Source: Zygnema circumcarinatum
Taxonomy: Eukaryota; Streptophyta; Zygnematophyceae; Zygnematales; Zygnemataceae
Assembly (NCBI GenBank): GCA_037447605.1
Contig: CM074810.1
Coordinates: forward strand, 2,389,876 to 2,415,675
Reading direction: 5' to 3'
Length of the DNA stretch: 25,800 nucleotides
The notes under the pieces: generated by a model
Told to the model about the DNA's origin: nothing
Database searches by the model: none
What the model saw: only the letters and a program-made list of their open reading frames with translations
Shown here: positions 1 to 10,800 of the stretch, piece after piece
Layout: each line of letters opens with the position of its first letter
Position numbering within the stretch: the stretch's first letter is position 1
Position numbers and translations under genes: made by a program

Positions 1-2
1 TG

Positions 3-2430
3 AATCGTACTCTTGGCGACATGGCGAGGTCCATGCTGAGTGAGTCCCCCTTCTCCTTGACCTTTTGGGGAGAGGCCATCCTCACAGCAGCCTATCTTCG
101 GAACAGGTGTCCCTCTAACGCCTTGAAAGATGAAGGGCGAGTACCTGAAGAGATGTGGAGCGACAGCAAGGCAACAGTTCAACACCTCAAAGTGTGGGGC
201 TCCCAGTGCTGGACTACGATTCCCAAGGTGCAGCAGACTACCAAGTTCAGCCCAAGAGGAGAGTTTGGTTACTTCCTCGGCTACAATGATGATAGTCTGA
301 CCTACCGCGTGTGGAATCCCTCTACGAACAAGGTTATGACTACCCGAGATCTCCTTGTTGAGGAGACCATCACGGAGGCAGATCAAGCGAGGATGCGGCA
401 CCTACCACTCCCAGACATCGAGTTCCTCCCTGTGAGGGACACTCTGGGAGATGAGGCGTTCCCACCACCTCCACCTAGCCCTTTGGATGAAGAGTTTGCA
501 GAGCAGTCTTCCATGGCTGAGCAGCCATTGTGGTCCCAACCACTCTCGAATGAGCAGCAGCATAGCTCATCAGAGCTCCCGGGGGAACTGCCTAATGAGC
601 TTTCTGACGACCCTAATATGGGCCCTATGGAAGATGATGCACCTTTGGCACCGGCACCATCCGAGGTACTGCCCACGGCTAGCCGTAGATGGGGTCCACA
701 CTCGGAGAAGAAGCAACGACCCGTCCGGGATACCAGAACCCCGGATTGGTATGGTGAGTGGAAGCGCTCCCCGTGGAAGAAGAAGGGCTCCACAAGGCGA
801 CCTCCAGAAGAAGTTGAGGAGAGAGTTCCGTTGGACTCTGCTGACTTTGCAGGGATGGCCATTTGTCTCATGGCCCACGCTGAGGAGCCTCAAACATATT
901 CCGCTGCATTGGAGGGCGCGGATGCAGGGAAGTGGAAGGAAGCCATTGATAGTGAGCTAAACAGCCTTAAGGAGAATGCAACGTGGCGGTTGGAGCCGCT
1001 GCCCCCAGGACGAAAAGCTATCGGCTGCAAGTGGGTATTCAAGGTCAAACGGAAGTCAGATGGGAGTGTTGACAGATTCAAGGCACGGTTAGTGGCCAAA
1101 GGGTTCACGTATACTCAAGAGATAGACTATTCTCAGACCTTTGCACCCGCGTCAAGTTTAACTTACCCGAAAGCATTGATCTCTATCATTGAAGAAGGAA
1201 TGCACGCCCACCGCTTGACATCAAGATCGCTTCTATGGGGACCTGCTATTGAAATCTACATGCGCAGCCCCCTGAGGGGACTGCTGACAGCGGAACGTAT
1301 ATCTTGTGCGCATTTTGAAAGCCCTTATGGCCTTAAACAAGCAATCGCAGGATCCGTACCGTAAGATCCATGACCTGCTGGTAGTGAACGGCTTCACTCG
1401 GTTCCATGCTGACCATTCAGTGTACAAGAAGGGGAAGGGAGGTGCCCAGCTGTTTGTAGGCATCTACGTTGATGACCTGATCATTGTGAGTGCCTCTTTG
1501 CCCGCAAGTATTCAGGGTCTCAAAGACCTTCTACAACAGAATTTTCAGATGTCGGACCTCGGCCCTGCAGAATACCTCTTAGGCATCCAGCTTAAGAGGG
1601 GGAAGGATGGCAGTATGTTCCTCTGCCAGGAGAAGTACGCTAGAGAAGTTTTGGCGAAATTCAATATGGAGACGTGCATCCCAAGCTCCACCCCCATGGA
1701 CGCCAGCGTGAAGCTCAGCTGTGACATGAGCCCTCAGACTGAGGCAGAGACGAGAGAGATGATAAAGATTCCATACCGATCTGCCATCGGGAGCTTGATG
1801 TACCTCATGGTGGGCACACGCCCTGATCTGACCAAGGCTGTCAGCACTGCAAGCAGGTACATGGAAAATCTTGGGGTCAAGCATTGGGAGGCTGTCAAGA
1901 GGATCTTCAAGTACCTCAAGGGCACATCTCATTTCGGAATTCGGTTTGAGAGGGGGAGCGGCACTCCTGTGTATGGCTACACAGATGCTGATTGGGGCGG
2001 GGACCTCGATACTTCCAAGTCCACTTCGGGCTATGCTTATCTCTATGCACGTGGGGTCATTTCTTGGAGTTCGAAGTTGCAAGAGACAGTCGCTCTCTCG
2101 ACCACCGAATCCGAATATGTGGCTGCTTGTCACGCCGCTCGGGAAGCCGTGTGGTTATCGTTATTCTTTGAGGAATGTGGGCCCCAACTTCCCTTGCCGA
2201 TTCTCACCGACAACCAGTCCTCCATTGCGCTTGTTGAGAATCCAGTGTTTCATCGGCGGAGCAAGCACATCAAGCTCCAATATCATTACACGCGGGAACT
2301 AGTGGAGGCGGGTGAGATCACAGTGTTCTTTGTCGAGACAGAAAACATGGCAGCGGACATGCTTACAAAGGGGGTCAGCGGGCCCATCATGTGGAGGAAT
2401 GGTCTTCTACTGGGGTTGGGTCCGTTTTGA
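3..2430 (+). pseudogene. copia pol polyprotein fragment (INT end, RT, RNase H), frameshifted
   Basis: The frame is open from base 3, already inside integrase (FWGEAILTAAYLRNRCPS, then the GYFLGYND segment), followed by a Pro/Ser-rich linker. RT starts near 928 with WKEAIDSELNSL and has CKWVFKVKRKSDG and RFKARLVAKGF. Between about 1150 and 1310 the expected residues between the SQTFAP block and the EIYM block are scrambled, which suggests a compensating pair of indels near 1216-1240. Near 1345, after YGLKQ, the frame shifts by one and continues to 2430. That second part has the RT catalytic motif YVDDLI (about 1465) and the RNase H motifs YTDADWGGD (about 1980), STTESEYVAACHAAREAVWL (about 2100), TDNQSSIAL (about 2206) and RSKHIKLQYHYTRE, then ends with TGA. 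The element is non-functional as read, though the RNase H part is well kept. Confidence 0.92.
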
Positions 2431-2439
2431 GCCTAGGCC

Positions 2440-2452
2440 CCAAGAGGGGGAA
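2440..2452 (+). other. Polypurine tract of the copia element
   Basis: A purine run (AAGAGGGGGAA) sits directly before the TGTTGTA that begins the LTR and ten bases after the pol stop. In LTR retrotransposons this tract primes plus-strand DNA synthesis and sets the 5' boundary of the 3' LTR. Confidence 0.8.
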
Positions 2453-2973
2453 TGTTGTACAACACTAGAGACTGTACAACGTTTTGGGACATAGACTCTC
2501 TAGGGAGGTTAGATGCGCCTTGCAAGTGTTAGAGGCGCATGTGTACGGACGCCCCGAGTATACCGCATCGGGTATCGCATCAGATCGGGTAATCGCACTA
2601 CTTTTTACCCGGTGTATGAAGTGTACCTGACAAAGATAGATGTACAGAAGCGTGTATGCCGCGATCACACGCGATGAGTCAGCCTTCCTCGACGCTTGAA
2701 CCTCTTAATCGATCTAGCCGCTTCGCAGAGCTTGCCGAGACGCTTATCAGAGCTGCAAGGTGTGCTTACGGATATAAAGCGGTTAGTGCAAGGAGGGACA
2801 AGTAGTGTGGCACTGCTTTACATACCTTGTACTCATTCATTGAAAACAAGAGTTTTGGGCCGGTAGGGCTTTTCTCAATCTGTTGAGCTTGTCTTATGTC
2901 TGAAATGTCTGAGACTGGAGATTCAGGAGGAGGAGACACGGCTAGTGGTAAATCCATGGATGGAGTTACAACA
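2453..2973 (+). repeat. 3' long terminal repeat of the copia element
   Basis: The repeat is 521 bp, begins TGTTGTA and ends TACAACA, a perfect 7-bp terminal inverted repeat of TG...CA type. A TATAAA at 2773-2778 fits the promoter of a U3 region of about 320 bp. An 8-bp inverted repeat (ATGCGCCT at 2513-2520, AGGCGCAT at 2533-2540) could form a hairpin. The right border is confirmed independently, because the following nine bases continue the reading frame of the interrupted F-box exon. Confidence 0.85.
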
Positions 2974-3059
2974 CTTTTCAGGGTACATCCTTCCTTCTCC
3001 CCCAAAGATCAACTTTTCCCCCTTCTGACATTTCTTCTCTATCTCCTTCCTCTGATCTC

Positions 3060-3061
<2 letters not shown>

Positions 3062-3149
<88 letters not shown>
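3062..3149 (+). repeat. (CT)n microsatellite in intron 5 of copy A
   Basis: About 44 uninterrupted CT units on the sense strand of the pseudogene. The equivalent intron of copy B has a shorter, interrupted CT/CCCT tract. Confidence 0.97.
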
Positions 3150-3152
<3 letters not shown>

Positions 3153-3906
3153 CCTCCTGTCCCAGTTTGTATATCTGTCCCGTCACTCTATATCGAACGG
3201 CTTTATCAGTTATTTCACTTATCATATTTGATCACTTTCTCCATTTTTCAATGCAGCTTATGCTCAACGGGGCGAGCCGAACTTTGCTTCCAAAGCTGTG
3301 AGGTTTCGTTTTGGATACGTTCCATGAAAGGACTGGAACAGAACGGAGCGCAACGCAACTGAATGGCATGAAATTATATCGGCTCGATATCTCGATAACC
3401 CTTCGACCTGCTATGAATGGACCTACGAATCTCCGATTTACCCCATGGAATTGGTCAGTTTTAGGTCAATTTTTCAAAAAGTCATTATCCATTTTGCGTG
3501 CCGTCTGATTTTTTCTCGACGAGTTGGTCGACCTGACATGCTCCTTTGGTTTCCATGCTCTCCGTTTAAAGGCGGACGTCCTTCAACGGTTTCCGTTGCC
3601 CCAACCGGTTCTATGCATTGGAGGGATCGTACAAGTGGAGCTGCTCGGAAGCGTTCAAAAGGACTCCTCCCATCGGTGCTTTATTAGGTAAGCATATTAT
3701 ATATCCTATCATTTATTTTGCTTAATCATAAATTTGATGACCGCTCTAAGGCTACTTAAACACTTGCTGAAATGTCAAAGCCTTGAAAACGATCGGCTGG
3801 AGAACCCTAAATCTGTATGCTTTGAAGCTTACAAAAAATCCCAATTGCTATAATCTCGTAACATTTTTCCATATTCAATATATGTATTTTTTCTTCTCTA
3901 TCTCGC

Positions 3907-3909
3907 TTA

Positions 3910-4006
<97 letters not shown>

Positions 4007-4062
4007 TCTCTTCTTCTTCTTCTTCTCTTCTTCTTCTTCTCTTCTTCTTCTTCTCTCTCTTC
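3907..4062 (+). repeat. (CT)n followed by (TTC)n-rich tract in intron 7 of copy A
   Basis: A CT run changes into TTCTTC clusters and ends about 35 bases before the exon 8 acceptor (TTGTAG, 4091-4096). It resembles a greatly expanded polypyrimidine tract. Confidence 0.95.
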
Positions 4063-4415
4063 GCTTTCCTCCCCCCTCTCTCTACTTCTTTTGTAGCATT
4101 CACCACGTCAAAGCTGTTGGGCGACCTCTGCCTCAGTTTCGGTTCGACCTGACAGAGGACTGTCGGCAGTTCATCCTTCAGTTCAACGGAAACGGAGAAA
4201 CTGGAACTGGAACTGGAAACAGGTCGCTTGATCCAAGTCAGTTTTCGAATGAATTCATTCAACGTTTTCAGGAAATTCAACTTCTTGTTCATGAGAGAAT
4301 GGTGTTGTTTAACCTTCACCTTTAACCTGAGATGTGCGCATGAATGACAGAGAGGACTAGTAAGCATGCGCAAGGGGGGGAGTGAGAGAGTGCGCGAGAG
4401 AGAGAGTGGGAGGGG

Positions 4416-5008
<593 letters not shown>

Positions 5009-5067
5009 GAAGGAGAAACTTTGAGGAAAGGAAGAGAATGAGGAAAAATAAGAATCAGCCCCATGGC

Positions 5068-5640
5068 AACGCTATCACATGGGTTGTATGGCGAATCTTT
5101 ACATCCTTGTGATTTGCACTTTTTAATGAGTAGCGGTGTAGATGCCAAGGAGGTCTGGTCCGAACCTGGCTGGAGGCGAGGAGTTAGATTCTACATTGGT
5201 ATCGAACTGGGGTAGTATTTAAATCCACGCCTAAAAGCTGCAGTGATCTCCGGCGTGAATACGGTGGGTTGGCGGAAAGTGCGAGGCAAGTATATCAGCC
5301 ATGTGTTGAAGGAGAGCACGAGCGTTGCGCAAGTAGAAAAGCCTTATTGCCTTCGAGGGCGAGCAGGATTTAGGTGGGGAGGAATGTAGCGAAACGCTAT
5401 ACATGGGTTGTATGGCCGAGTACTTACATCCGCGGTTGCCTTTTAATGGTAAAGCACTGGTGTGGGTACCGGGAGGTCCTGAGTTCGAACCCTGCTGGAG
5501 GCAGGTTCGTTACATCCACCCTACAAACCCTCAAGACTCCATGAACTTGAGTAGTTGAAGTTTCCGTTTGCGGTTTGCTGCAGGGTAGAGGCACACCTGT
5601 ATAGATTTGGGTGTTTTGGGATGTGGAGATGCGAACAGGC
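5068..5640 (+). repeat. Two direct copies of a tRNA-like (SINE-type) repeat
   Basis: AACGCTAT followed by CATGGGTTGTATGGC occurs at about 5069 and again at about 5393. Both copies run into a GGTC(C/T)-GAACC-CTGGAGGC segment (about 5150 and 5475). The second copy contains TGGCCGAGTACT (about 5413), like a Pol III A box, and GAGTTCGAACCC (5481-5492), a good B box. Box spacing is longer than in a true tRNA and no cloverleaf acceptor pairing was found, so a tRNA-derived SINE is more likely than a tRNA gene. Positions 5641-5805 show nothing recognisable. Confidence 0.45.
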
Positions 5641-5805
5641 ACAGGCCGGGGCTAGGGAGGGAATGGGAGTCACATGTGCGGCATTGTTACGGAATCAGTT
5701 GCGCTAATTGTGGACTGCTAGAGTTTGGTTTCCATGCGTTGCTCCAGTTGTTTGTTCCGTGTGGGGGGCCATATTGAAGGGGGAAATTTGGATGAGCGTG
5801 TTTGT

Positions 5806-5866
5806 GGGAGGGGAAAGAGGGAGGGAGAGGGGGAGAGGGAGAGGGAGAGGAAGAGGAGATTAAAGG
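5806..5866 (+). repeat. (GGGAGA)n-type purine tract
   Basis: G/A-only run with GGGAGA and GAGAGG units. Copy B has similar purine-rich DNA around 12010-12185. Confidence 0.85.
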
Positions 5867-6197
5867 GGGAACTAGAGGGGAGGGAGACAGAGGTGGAGAG
5901 GGACTTTTTACAACAGCTGACCAAGTTATTGGCTTTGCGAAATCAATCCCCTTTGTGATTGCTTACAAGTCGGCAGAGGCTTTTGAGACGACTCCATTTT
6001 GTCTATTGCAGCTTTGTCGTAATGTACAGCTTGTACCCGTCAAGGACCTCATGGATAAGAAAGCTTTTTTTTCCCAAGCACAGAAAGAAAGAAAAACAGG
6101 ACTTCAATTTGGGTTGTTAGGGCCGTTTTTAGGGAAGCTCTTTGCTATTTAATTTGGTGAAACATTGGAATGTGAAGAAAGCAGCAGAGGGGGCATA

Positions 6198-6264
6198 CAG
6201 TTCTAGCCAGTTCCAGTTCCAGTTCCAGTTCTAGTTCCAGTTCCAGTTCCAGCTCCAGTTCCAT
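6198..6264 (+). repeat. (AGTTCC)n hexanucleotide repeat
   Basis: About nine units of CAGTTC with single-base variants, at the right-hand edge of duplication copy A. It is absent at the matching edge of copy B near 12823, so it arose after, or marks, the breakpoint. Positions 6265-6620 hold no gene I can support. Confidence 0.93.
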
Positions 6265-6621
6265 CTTTGGTTGCACTTACAGTTGCAATTTTAATGTGAA
6301 AGTGAAATCTGCTCATGCGAAAGCATTTGCTCTTCTATTTTTAGTGGTGTGCACCAGATCGGTTCATGCTCGTCAGGTCCGTTTTTTTCCACGCTCGCCC
6401 ACCCACTCCGTTAAGGCCGGTTATGCCGTACAGACAGGAAGGATAATTTCACTGTCCAAATTTTGTTACAACCAATCAGGGGTCGTCAAGAGATTCGCTG
6501 AATCAGTTACTCCTGCATGTCAGCTCCCGAGTCGGCCCAATCTCAAAGCGATCCCTGATTGGGTGCTGGAAGATTTGATCCGTGAAATTTTCCTTTTCGT
6601 CTGTGCGCCTCAACAAGACCT

Positions 6622-7221
6622 ATGTCGAAAAGGACGCAGTTAACCCGTTCTCAGTTGCTGCTTACGTGGACCCTAAAGTCAACGCCCCGGACCCTACAAT
6701 CCATTTCCAACCACGTTGAAAGAGAGCTTTTCCTGCCACGGGTCGCCAAGTGGCAGCAACCTCTCAGATACCGCCACGTGGCACTCATTCACCACGTTCC
6801 CTCTCAGGAGGCGCTCCTCCAGGGTCTTCCAGACGATGTGGCGCTCCACGTGGTCGCCCGATTGCCACGTGAGCAGCTCGCCCCCGCTCGACACGTGTCG
6901 CGCGCATGGGCGGCCGTACGGTTAAAGGTTGTGGGTCAGTTCCCGCCTTTCGGGCTGTTGAGGTTTCGGTTTTTCACGCTCCACGTCGCCTTGAGCTCGC
7001 TTCCACCGGGCGCTCCGCCTGAAGGCCGCCATTGGCCGGAGGAGGAATGTCCGTACAATCCCCTCGCTCCCTCGACCCTTCGAATCTTCGTGAACCTTCG
7101 AGACCACGCATGCGCTTCGTCGATGTCCACGTGTCAGCATCCCCTCGCCTCGAGAATGCGAACCGTCGTCATCTCAATTAAGGCAAATCCGCAGGCAATC
7201 GCTGCATGCCACGTGGAATAA
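6622..7221 (+). CDS. Isolated F-box-like reading frame (kelch-F-box type motif), possibly a gene fragment
   Basis: An open frame of 199 codons has residues 66-101 (nt 6817-6924) reading LLQGLPDDVALHVVARLP and then VSRAWAAVRL. This fits the N-terminal F-box of plant kelch-repeat F-box proteins (pattern LIPGLPDDVALxCLxRVP...VSRxW), which bind SKP1 in SCF ubiquitin ligases. No kelch repeats or other substrate-binding domain follow, and the rest of the frame is not recognisable. The frame may leave the exon at a GT near 6920 (CGTACG|GTTAAA), but no continuing exon was found before 7894. It is either the remains of a gene or the first exon of something I could not trace. Codon positions are GC-rich. 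Family identification rests on one short motif. Confidence 0.4.
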   Translation: MSKRTQLTRSQLLLTWTLKSTPRTLQSISNHVERELFLPRVAKWQQPLRYRHVALIHHVPSQEALLQGLPDDVALHVVARLPREQLAPARHVSRAWAAVRLKVVGQFPPFGLLRFRFFTLHVALSSLPPGAPPEGRHWPEEECPYNPLAPSTLRIFVNLRDHACASSMSTCQHPLASRMRTVVISIKANPQAIAACHVE

Positions 7222-7287
7222 CTAAACTACTGTAATTCATTCTGAAATATCTCGAAGTTGTCGCGGCCAATCGCAGCTAGCCACGTG
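6775..7287. promoter_or_regulatory. Cluster of seven CACGTG (G-box) palindromes
   Basis: CACGTG occurs at 6775, 6847, 6866, 6892, 7128, 7210 and 7282. About 0.1 would be expected by chance in 513 bp of random sequence. Most are extended to CCACGTGG or CACGTGTC. The cluster overlaps the F-box-like frame and lies 0.6-1.1 kb upstream of the BAH-F-box start. G-boxes bind bZIP and bHLH factors, so it could be a promoter element, but similar sites also occur inside exons elsewhere in the window. Confidence 0.55.
7267..7285 (-). promoter_or_regulatory. ERSE-I-type motif CCAAT-N9-CCACG upstream of the BAH-F-box gene
   Basis: CCAAT at 7267-7271 and CCACG at 7281-7285 with exactly nine bases between them. 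This is the sequence of the ER stress response element bound by NF-Y plus a bZIP factor. It is about 610 bp upstream of the start codon at 7894. Activity is inference only. Confidence 0.45.
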
Positions 7288-7569
7288 TCCACGCTTGACT
7301 CCTCGTGTTCAGACCGCTCGAACAGGACCTAGTGCCCTGTTCCCACTATGACTAGATCACCTAAGGACGACCGTCACGAGCTAAGGACTGTACGGTGTAC
7401 TTTCTAGGCCTATACAGTACCCCTTCTGTACACTAACAGGAGCTGGTGTCCGTACTAACCGTACTAGCCGTACTAGCTGTACTTAGCCTCTTGGGCTTTT
7501 ACGCAAAAGTCACCTAATCTCCCCGCACTCGTCGTAAGAGGCGCTCGCTCTTCTCCCCTTCTCACTTGG

Positions 7570-7695
7570 CTTCTATACGATACGATACAATACGGTACGT
7601 ATCGATACGGCGATATTCGTAAAGCCATACGAGCTGTAGTAGCCGGTACGGTACGATGCGGTACGATATGCCAGGAAACGATACGATACGATATG
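7570..7695 (+). repeat. Degenerate CGATA/TACGA pentanucleotide tract
   Basis: Repeated GATACGATAC, GGTACGATGCGGTACGATATG and similar words. A reverse-complement relative (TATCG units) is at 13180-13365. The rest of 7222-7893 holds short CGTACTAG-type repeats near 7455-7485 and no supported gene. Confidence 0.85.
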
Positions 7696-7893
7696 TACAA
7701 ACATACATGAACTCTAACATAATTCCGCTCGCCTATTGGTAACACGGACCTCGTACTTGCCAAAAACAATATTTTCGCCCGCAGGTGGAAAATATGACGA
7801 GGACCCCCTGTACTGTACACTTACAGGAGGGGCGCGGCTGCTGTGCAGGAAAAGCGCGTGGGAGGAGAGCCGACGAGGGGAATACGGTGATCA

Positions 7894-10800
7894 ATGGCAC
7901 TCATGGCGTGGAAGTCGAGGGCGGGGAAATTGGATTATCACAGTTCTTATTTCATTGGAACAGAGGAGATTAAGATCAATGATTGCGTAGCATTTCCTGC
8001 TACGGGGCCGGATGCTCTTCCGCACATCGGAAAAGTTCGAGATATATGGACGGAGTGGGCAACAAGGAGGCCGTTCGTGAGGGTGCGCTGGTTTTATCGG
8101 CCGGAGGAAGTGCAATTGAAGGAGGGAAGCCGGGAAATTCTCGATCGTTATGCAAACGAGTTATTCTTGGCAGGAGGATGGGGGGCAGGGGCTGAAGACA
8201 AGGTTGATCTGGTAGGACTTTAATCCACCAATCAGACTTTTTGCAGTGTCTCTGTTTTTTGCTTAATTAGCTGTGCTGAAACTTGGGACACAGGGTGCGT
8301 TTCTGGGATACAAGTCAAATAATCGCCAGTTTTTGTCCATTCATGGTACAGTAGAGCCATTTCCATTGGTAAAGCTCTGCTACTTCTTTACATTTTGTCT
8401 TAAAAGGTAAGGGCATTGCCTTTGCTCCAAAAACTGTTTTTGTTTTAGGCTTTTCCTTTTGCGCTCCTTGTCTTTACTGTAAAATTTCCAACGTGTTGAG
8501 AAGTCCAATCCCTTGAGTTGCAGTATGCTATATCAAGGAAAGCCATTGTGCTGTGTTTAGCGAACCACCCTCAGAATCCTTTGCCAAAGTATGTGGACAT
8601 CTCCCGTGCGGATGCTGTGTTCCGACGAATTTATGATGTGACCGCGAATACTCTGTATCCAGTCGACGAGGCACTCGTGGACATGCAAGGTGAGAGTAGC
8701 CATTAAAATGATAGACTGCTGTGTCCTTAAATTCGGCAAGCATTTTTCTACTTCTGCTGTAGGGGCAGTTGCGGATATGGCATGGTTCGTATGGGGTTTT
8801 GTTAGCCATTTAAGGTTGCAGTAAACATGATTGTGTTTATGCGTTGGCTTGATTCATTGCAGCTGAAGTCATGTTTAATAAACCTGAATGGTTTTCACAT
8901 TTATCAGCACATGTTGAGAGGCAACAGGCAGAAGGGTTTGAGACTCCGGGAGGGTTCCCAAACACGGAGGGAGTGGGAGGGAGTAGTACCTATGAGAGGG
9001 AGACTGGGAGGAGGCCTATGGATGTTCCTACATATCAGAGGTGGGCGGAAGAGGGAGAGGGAGAGGGAGAGGGAGAGGACCGCTTCCACGCCCTTGACGA
9101 CGAAGCACTTTCAAAAGTGCTGGCGATTCTGTCGCATCCCCGCGACCTCGCCGCCGCCATGACCGTCTGCAGGCGGTGCTTCGCACTCGGTGAGGGAGGG
9201 AGAGAGGGAGGGAGGGAGGAAGGGAGGGAGGGACGGTGGAATGGAGAGAGGGTGGGAGGAAGGAAGGGATTAAGGGAGGGGGGAGGAAGGAAGGGGAAGG
9301 AGGGAGGTAGGGAGGGATGGAGCGAGGGAGGGAGGGAGGGAGGGAGGGTGGGAGGGAGGGGGGGACGGAGGGAGGGGCAAGGAGGGAGGGAGGGAAAGAG
9401 AGCCGGGATCGGGGGGAGGGAGGGGGGGGGTGGAGGGAGGAAACGAGAGGGGGGTGGGGAAGGGGGAGAGGTATGGGGAGAGGGAGGGATGGTTGAGAAG
9501 GGGAAGAGGGAGAGAAAGAGGAAGAGTGGGGGGGAGGGCGGCGAGAGGGGGCGAGGGCAGAATGATGGAGAGAAGGGGAAAGCGGGAAGGGGAGAGATTG
9601 CTGAGGGAGATGGGAATGAGGTAGAGGCTCGAAAGTGAGAGAGTGGGTTTGAGAGCGGCAGAGAGAGATAATTAGAAAAAGAGAGGGGGGGAGGGTGAGA
9701 GAGAGAGAAAAACCTGACCCGAATTTTTCATTTCCCTGTCTGAATTGCAGGTGCGGAGAGACAGCTCTGGAGATCCCTCTGCATGAGACTGTCCTCCGCT
9801 GACGCCCTCAACAGAGTGATCGGCTTTCAACCCCATCCCTCCCTCTCCCTCCATCCCCCTCTCCCTCACACACCTTCCATCAACCGAACTCGTCCCGATT
9901 GCCGTCAAATTACCACACTTCGAGACGGCTCCTTTTATCAGAATATGGAAAATGCAAGTTTCGTAGGATCAAGTTCTGGAAGAGGCTCTTCTTCTTCTTC
10001 TTCTTCTTCTTCTTCTTCTTCATCTTCTTCTTCTTCTTCTTCTTCTCCTTCATCCTCTTTTCAAAGCTCTCAGGACTTTCTCTTCGAAAAAGTAAGGATG
10101 GAATCGCAAGCGTTTGCTGCGCTTGCGTGGCAGTTAGTCGCTCCACCGCAGGCAATGGGAAACTGTATCCGTTACTTGTTACATGAGTCCCATACGCATG
10201 AAGATAGGGAGCACGGGGCAGCGTTCACATATGAACTCGAAAGTCGAGTCTGTTTGGTGAGTCTATTTGGGTCAAACTTCGGGATTCTCAATTTTCTGGG
10301 TTACATCTAAGGTTTCAGGAGTTTATGGAGTTTGGGTTATTTTATTTTAGAGTGGTCTCCAGTTTCCAGTTTTTCGGCGTTCTTGGTGCAGTTCTGGGGT
10401 ATGTTGAGTGTTTGATGCCAACCCTAACGTTATCCCTAATTCGGATGATAAGTTCAAGTTAGATTCAATTCCAATAAGTAAGTAATTATCAACCTTAAGT
10501 ATCAACCTCAAGTTAACCTTAAACCTAGACTTAAAGTTAATCCGTTTTACTTCTTGTATTGATCATGACCTTAAGCCTAATCTTCTCTGATACGATAACC
10601 CTAATGATAAGAACTTCAAGGCAAATTTGTAATTCTAACTATTAGGTCTTAACTCAAGTCGAGCCTTTTGTTAACCTTGACAAATGGTTAGGGTTTGAGT
10701 GAACCTCATTTGCACTTCACTGACTAACTTCTCTTCATCACCTTTTTTCCCCCACTCCCACTCCGTCTCCCTCTCCCTCACCCCCCCTCTCTTTCTCTCT

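Larger units (their letters stand above)
1..2973 (+). mobile_element. Ty1/copia LTR retrotransposon, 3' part, degenerate
   Basis: The window opens inside the element. In order it shows the end of integrase, reverse transcriptase, RNase H, a polypurine tract and a complete 3' LTR, which is the copia domain order (INT before RT). The 5' LTR, primer binding site, gag, protease and integrase core lie to the left of the window. The coding part has frame breaks, so this copy is not autonomous. The right end (TACAACA at 2967-2973) abuts CTTTTCAGG, the last nine bases of an F-box exon, which fixes the insertion point. A 5-bp target duplication, if present, should read CTTTT on the far side of the unseen 5' LTR. 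Confidence 0.93.
2974..4325 (+). pseudogene. F-box gene copy A (At4g00755-like C-terminal domain), interrupted by the retrotransposon
   Basis: This is the 3' half of a paralogue of the gene at 7894-12062. Remaining exons are the last nine bases of exon 5 (2974-2982, coding the FQ of the family's PFQA motif), exon 6 (3257-3453), exon 7 (3572-3687, with LPQPVLCIGGIVQVELLG) and exon 8 (4097-4325, with VKAVGRPLPQFRFDLTED). Phases match copy B exactly. Two lesions are visible: the copia insertion in exon 5, and a TGA in exon 6 where copy B has TGC (GYVP-stop-KDW against GYAPCKDW). Otherwise the exons are open, and AYAQRGEPNFASKAVRF looks closer to the family consensus than copy B, so inactivation may be recent. 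The C-terminus differs from copy B after the GNG run. Exons 1-5 should lie left of the window, beyond the element. Confidence 0.82.

Noticed and set aside
5404-5510. A functional tRNA gene
   Set aside because: A- and B-box-like words exist, but spacing is too long and I found no acceptor-stem pairing or clear anticodon arm; a SINE-type relic fits better.
6296-6643. 115-codon frame starting MKVKSAHAKAFALLFLVV, looks like a signal peptide
   Set aside because: No recognisable domain, no supporting splice sites, and the hydrophobic start is short. Not enough to call a gene.
7473-7820. 115-codon minus-strand frame rich in Tyr, Arg and Val
   Set aside because: Covers the TACGA pentanucleotide tract; repetitive residues (YRIV, SYR) reflect the repeat.
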